This document shows, piece after piece, positions 61,533 through 64,000 of a DNA stretch of 64,000 nucleotides (within the stretch, counting starts at the first letter, position 1; each line of letters starts with the position of its first letter). The stretch covers positions 62,001 through 126,000 of the forward strand of contig NZ_PYAX01000019.1 in assembly GCF_003014735.1 (NCBI RefSeq), written 5' to 3'. Origin of the DNA: Saccharothrix carnea (GTDB lineage: Bacteria > Actinomycetota > Actinomycetes > Mycobacteriales > Pseudonocardiaceae). The notes under the pieces were generated by a model that worked only from the letters and a program-made list of their open reading frames with translations, had not been told where the DNA came from and searched no databases. The translations under genes were made by a program, and so were the position numbers.

Positions 61533-61563
61533 GTTGACTGTATCAACGTTGACAATAGTTGAT
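61533..61563. promoter_or_regulatory. AT-rich element with GTTGA repeats between the citrate synthases
   Basis: GTTGAC at 61533 and 61548 and GTTGAT at 61558, with the perfect palindrome TCAACGTTGA at 61543-61552. The stretch is far more AT-rich than its surroundings and probably carries both divergent promoters and the binding site of the HTH-citrate synthase. Confidence 0.65.
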
Positions 61564-61603
61564 TGCCGAATCGACAGTGGAGCCGGTCGACGAGGAGGTT
61601 GTC

Positions 61604-62779
61604 ATGGACGTACCGGCGGGCCTGCGCGATGTCGTGGTCACCACCACCGAACTGGGTGACGTGCGCGGCGGCGAGGGCTTATACCACTACCGCGGCTACT
61701 CGGCGATCGAGCTGGCCCGGACCCGGACGGTGGAGGACGTGTGGTTCCTCTTCCTCGAAGGGCGGCTGCCCGACCCGGCCGAACGCGCCCGTTTCACCGA
61801 GGACGTCGCCGCCCTGCGGCACCTGCCGGACGAGGTGCGCGAGGTGCTGCCCGCCCTCGCCCGCGCCGGCGACCGGTTCACCCCGCTGGCGGGTCTGCGC
61901 ACCGCGTTGTCGCTGCTCGCCGCCGCCCGCGGCCTGCCGCCGGTCTGGGACGCGACGCCCGCGCGCCGCCGTGCCGACGCGGTGCTGGTCAGCGCCGTCA
62001 CGCCGACCATCCTCGCAGCGCTGCACCGGCTGCGCGCCGGGCTGGAGCCGCTGGAGCCGCGCGCGGACCTTTCCGCGGCGGCGAACTGGCTCTACCTGGT
62101 CACCGGCGAGGTTCCCGACGAGGCGCGGGCCGCCGCCGTCCAGAGCTACCTCGTCGCCACCGTCGACCACGGCTTCAACGCCTCGACGTTCACCGCGCGG
62201 GTCGTCACGTCCACCGGTTCCGACGTCGTCTCCGCCGTCGCCGCCGCCATCGGCGCGTTCGTCGGCCCGCTGCACGGTGGCGCGCCGGATCGCGCGCTGG
62301 ACGGTCTGGACGAGATCGGCTCACCCGACCGCGTCGACGCGTGGGTGCGGGACAAGGTGCGGTCCGGCGACCGGATCATGGGCTTCGGGCACGCCGTCTA
62401 CCGCACCGAGGACCCGCGCGCCCGGATGCTGCGCGACCTCGCGCTCGACCTCGGCCGCCGCGGTTTCCACCCGGAGCTGGCCGAGTTCGCCACCACCGTC
62501 GAACGGCGCGTGGTCGACGTGCTCGCCGAGCTGAAGCCGGGCCGCGAGCTGTACGCCAACGTGGAGTTCTACGCCGGTGTCGTGATGGAGCAGTGCGGCA
62601 TCCCGAGGTCGATGTTCACGCCCACGTTCACCGTCGGCCGGGTCATCGGCTGGACGGCCAACGTGCTGGAGCAGGCGGCGGGCGGCAAGGTCATCCGGCC
62701 GGCGGCCCGCTACGTCGGCCCGCCCGCACCGCGACCGCTGCCCGAGGAACCCCACCGGGCGCTCACGCCGAACCGGTAG
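61604..62779 (+). CDS. Citrate synthase
   Basis: 391 residues from an ATG with GAGGAGG upstream. Catalytic His in GPLHGGAPDRAL, His in MGFGHAVYRTEDPRA; the position of the classic catalytic Asp is Glu in NVEFYAGVV. It condenses oxaloacetate and acetyl-CoA (or 2-methylcitrate-type variants). Sits divergent from the HTH-fused paralogue, so the pair is likely co-regulated. Confidence 0.93.
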   Translation: MDVPAGLRDVVVTTTELGDVRGGEGLYHYRGYSAIELARTRTVEDVWFLFLEGRLPDPAERARFTEDVAALRHLPDEVREVLPALARAGDRFTPLAGLRTALSLLAAARGLPPVWDATPARRRADAVLVSAVTPTILAALHRLRAGLEPLEPRADLSAAANWLYLVTGEVPDEARAAAVQSYLVATVDHGFNASTFTARVVTSTGSDVVSAVAAAIGAFVGPLHGGAPDRALDGLDEIGSPDRVDAWVRDKVRSGDRIMGFGHAVYRTEDPRARMLRDLALDLGRRGFHPELAEFATTVERRVVDVLAELKPGRELYANVEFYAGVVMEQCGIPRSMFTPTFTVGRVIGWTANVLEQAAGGKVIRPAARYVGPPAPRPLPEEPHRALTPNR

Positions 62780-62789
62780 GTCTCGCACG

Positions 62790-63704
62790 TCACCAGGCGA
62801 GGTGGTGGAACCTGGCCGCTTCCGCCGTCAGCGCGTCCACGCACGCCCTGATCGCACCGCGATCGTCGTCCTCGGCGCGGTTGATCGCGTAGATGGTGCG
62901 GTTCAGGGCGGGGCGGGTGGTCAGGAACCGCACGCCCTCGGGCACCGCGTCGCGACCCAGGCGCGGGACGGCGGCCGCGCCCACGTTGCCCGCCACCAGA
63001 GCCAGCTGGGTCGGGTAGCTGCCGACGGTGCAACTGATCCGCCCGGCCATGCCCTGCTGCCTGAGCACGTGCGTGAGCCAGGCGTGGCAGCTGGAGCCCG
63101 CGCTCCAGGCGATCCACGGTATGTCGTCGACCTCGGTCAGGTCGACGACCTTGCGGTGCGCCAGCCGGTGGCTCGCGGGCACGGCGACGTCGGCCACGTC
63201 GGACAGCAGCGTGGTGCGCGAGGTCGACGGCGGCACGGTGGTGGGTCGGTGTTCCCAGCTCTCCAGGATCGCCACGTCCAGCCTGCCGTCGACCACCAGC
63301 GGCATGGTCTCCTCGGCTTCGCCCTCGTGCAGGGTCACTTCGAGGCCGGGGTGCTGGGCGCGCAACGTCGCCAGCACGGGCGGCAGCAGGGCGTGCACGG
63401 TGGTGGGGATGGCGCCGATGCGCAGCGGGCCGGTGATGTCGTCGCGCAGCAGTTCCAGGTCGGTCCGGGCCTTCTCTACCTGCGCCAGGATGGCCGCCGC
63501 GTGGCCCGCCAGCACGTGCCCGGCGGTGGTGAGGCGGACGGTCCGGCCGTGCGGTTCGAGCAGCCGCTGCCCGGCTTCGCGTTCCAGCTTCGCCAACTGC
63601 TGCGACACGCCGGACGGGGTGACGTGCAGCGCCGTCGCCGCCGCCGCGACCGTCCCGTGGGTCGCCACGGCGTGCAGGGCCCGCATCCGCTCCAGACTGA
63701 ACAC
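62790..63704 (-). CDS. LysR-family transcriptional regulator
   Basis: 304 residues from a GTG. N-terminal HTH (SLERMRALHAVATHGTVAAAATALHVTPSGVSQQLAKLE in part) and a two-lobed effector domain. Divergent from a DMT-superfamily transporter gene, the usual regulator-transporter arrangement; the effector is unknown. Confidence 0.92.
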   Translation of the reverse strand: MFSLERMRALHAVATHGTVAAAATALHVTPSGVSQQLAKLEREAGQRLLEPHGRTVRLTTAGHVLAGHAAAILAQVEKARTDLELLRDDITGPLRIGAIPTTVHALLPPVLATLRAQHPGLEVTLHEGEAEETMPLVVDGRLDVAILESWEHRPTTVPPSTSRTTLLSDVADVAVPASHRLAHRKVVDLTEVDDIPWIAWSAGSSCHAWLTHVLRQQGMAGRISCTVGSYPTQLALVAGNVGAAAVPRLGRDAVPEGVRFLTTRPALNRTIYAINRAEDDDRGAIRACVDALTAEAARFHHLAW

Positions 63705-63777
63705 GGTAGAGATGCTACCGAGTTCCGCTCACGACAATTCGCTTGTCCTTGACGGTCGGGCATCGCAGGGTGGACCC

Positions 63778-64000
63778 GTGACCACGACCGAAGCCCGCCT
63801 CGCGACCGTGACGCCGCCACCCGCGAAGGTGAACCCGGCGCTGCTGGCGCTCGCGGGCAGCCTCTGCATCGCGCTGTCGTCGGTCTTCATCAAGGTGTCC
63901 GAGACCAGCGGCAGCACCAGCGCGTTCTGGCGGTGCCTGTTCTCGCTGCCGGTGCTGGCCGTCCTGGTGTGGCGGGAACGGCGGCGGGGCACCTCGCGGC
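63778..64000 (+). CDS. EamA/DMT-superfamily transporter, 3' truncated
   Basis: The window ends inside this gene after 74 codons. The start is GTG at 63778. The visible part has a polar N-terminus and the first two hydrophobic helices (ALLALAGSLCIALSSVFIKV and AFWRCLFSLPVLAVLVW), as in EamA-type exporters. It diverges from the LysR gene. Confidence 0.8.
   Translation, partial: MTTTEARLATVTPPPAKVNPALLALAGSLCIALSSVFIKVSETSGSTSAFWRCLFSLPVLAVLVWRERRRGTSR

Overview
The window is about 73% GC with a strong third-position G/C bias, frequent GTG starts, overlapping start/stop codons and actinobacterial families (Wbl protein, SARP, ECF41 and SigE-like sigma factors, F420-type LLM oxidoreductase, GH10 xylanase with CBM2). 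It looks like chromosomal DNA of a filamentous actinomycete, most likely Pseudonocardiaceae (Saccharothrix/Actinosynnema/Lentzea-like); the genus is an inference from general gene character, not from a marker gene. No rRNA, tRNA, transposase, integrase or CRISPR array was seen.

Layout. 1-8 kb: end of an amylo-alpha-1,6-glucosidase coupled to a GT4 glycosyltransferase, a small membrane protein, an alpha/beta-hydrolase whose nucleophile is missing, a LysR regulator, an S41 protease and a divergent two-component system. 8-17 kb: cold-shock protein, PBP4-type D,D-carboxypeptidase, a secreted Pro/Gly-rich protein, a gluconate module (GntR regulator, kinase, permease) with a twin operator, and ilvD. 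17-31 kb: secreted beta-helix protein, MMPL exporter with divergent MarR, UGT-like glycosyltransferase, SGNH hydrolase, HtrA-like protease, GNAT, SigE-like sigma factor with membrane partner, Cu-type SOD, NlpC/P60-like protein, and a GH10-CBM2 xylanase under a perfect CebR-type box.

30.9-39.7 kb is an aromatic carotenoid (isorenieratene-type) cluster: split lycopene cyclase crtYe/crtYf, methyltransferase, crtU, then on the other strand a LitR-like MerR regulator, a Wbl protein, a Rieske/DUF5914 protein and crtB, then divergent crtE-crtI. 40-43.3 kb holds a STAS protein, a DUF5709-like protein and an ANTAR-GAF-PAS-PP2C phosphatase.

44-59.5 kb is the most interesting part: a large SARP-ATPase regulator followed by a type III polyketide locus. 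An RppA-type tetrahydroxynaphthalene synthase, a MomA-like cupin and a DegT-type aminotransferase form an overlapping operon, matching the enzymes that make 8-amino-flaviolin in prenylated naphthoquinone pathways, but no prenyltransferase is present. Around them lie an adenylating ligase, three methyltransferases (two are recent duplicates), a WrbA-type quinone reductase, an ECF41 sigma factor, an AhpD-like protein and an LLM oxidoreductase. Four promoters in this locus carry arrays of GCCAAG-like hexamers exactly 11 bp apart, each ending exactly 10 nt before a GAnnnT -10 element: SARP operators. Two further promoters share CCTCACA-N16-CGTC, close to the ECF41 consensus. The locus thus appears to carry two interleaved regulons.

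59.6-64 kb: a stand-alone TOPRIM protein preceded by 15-bp tandem repeats, two divergent citrate synthases (one fused to a DNA-binding HTH), a LysR regulator and the start of an EamA-type transporter.
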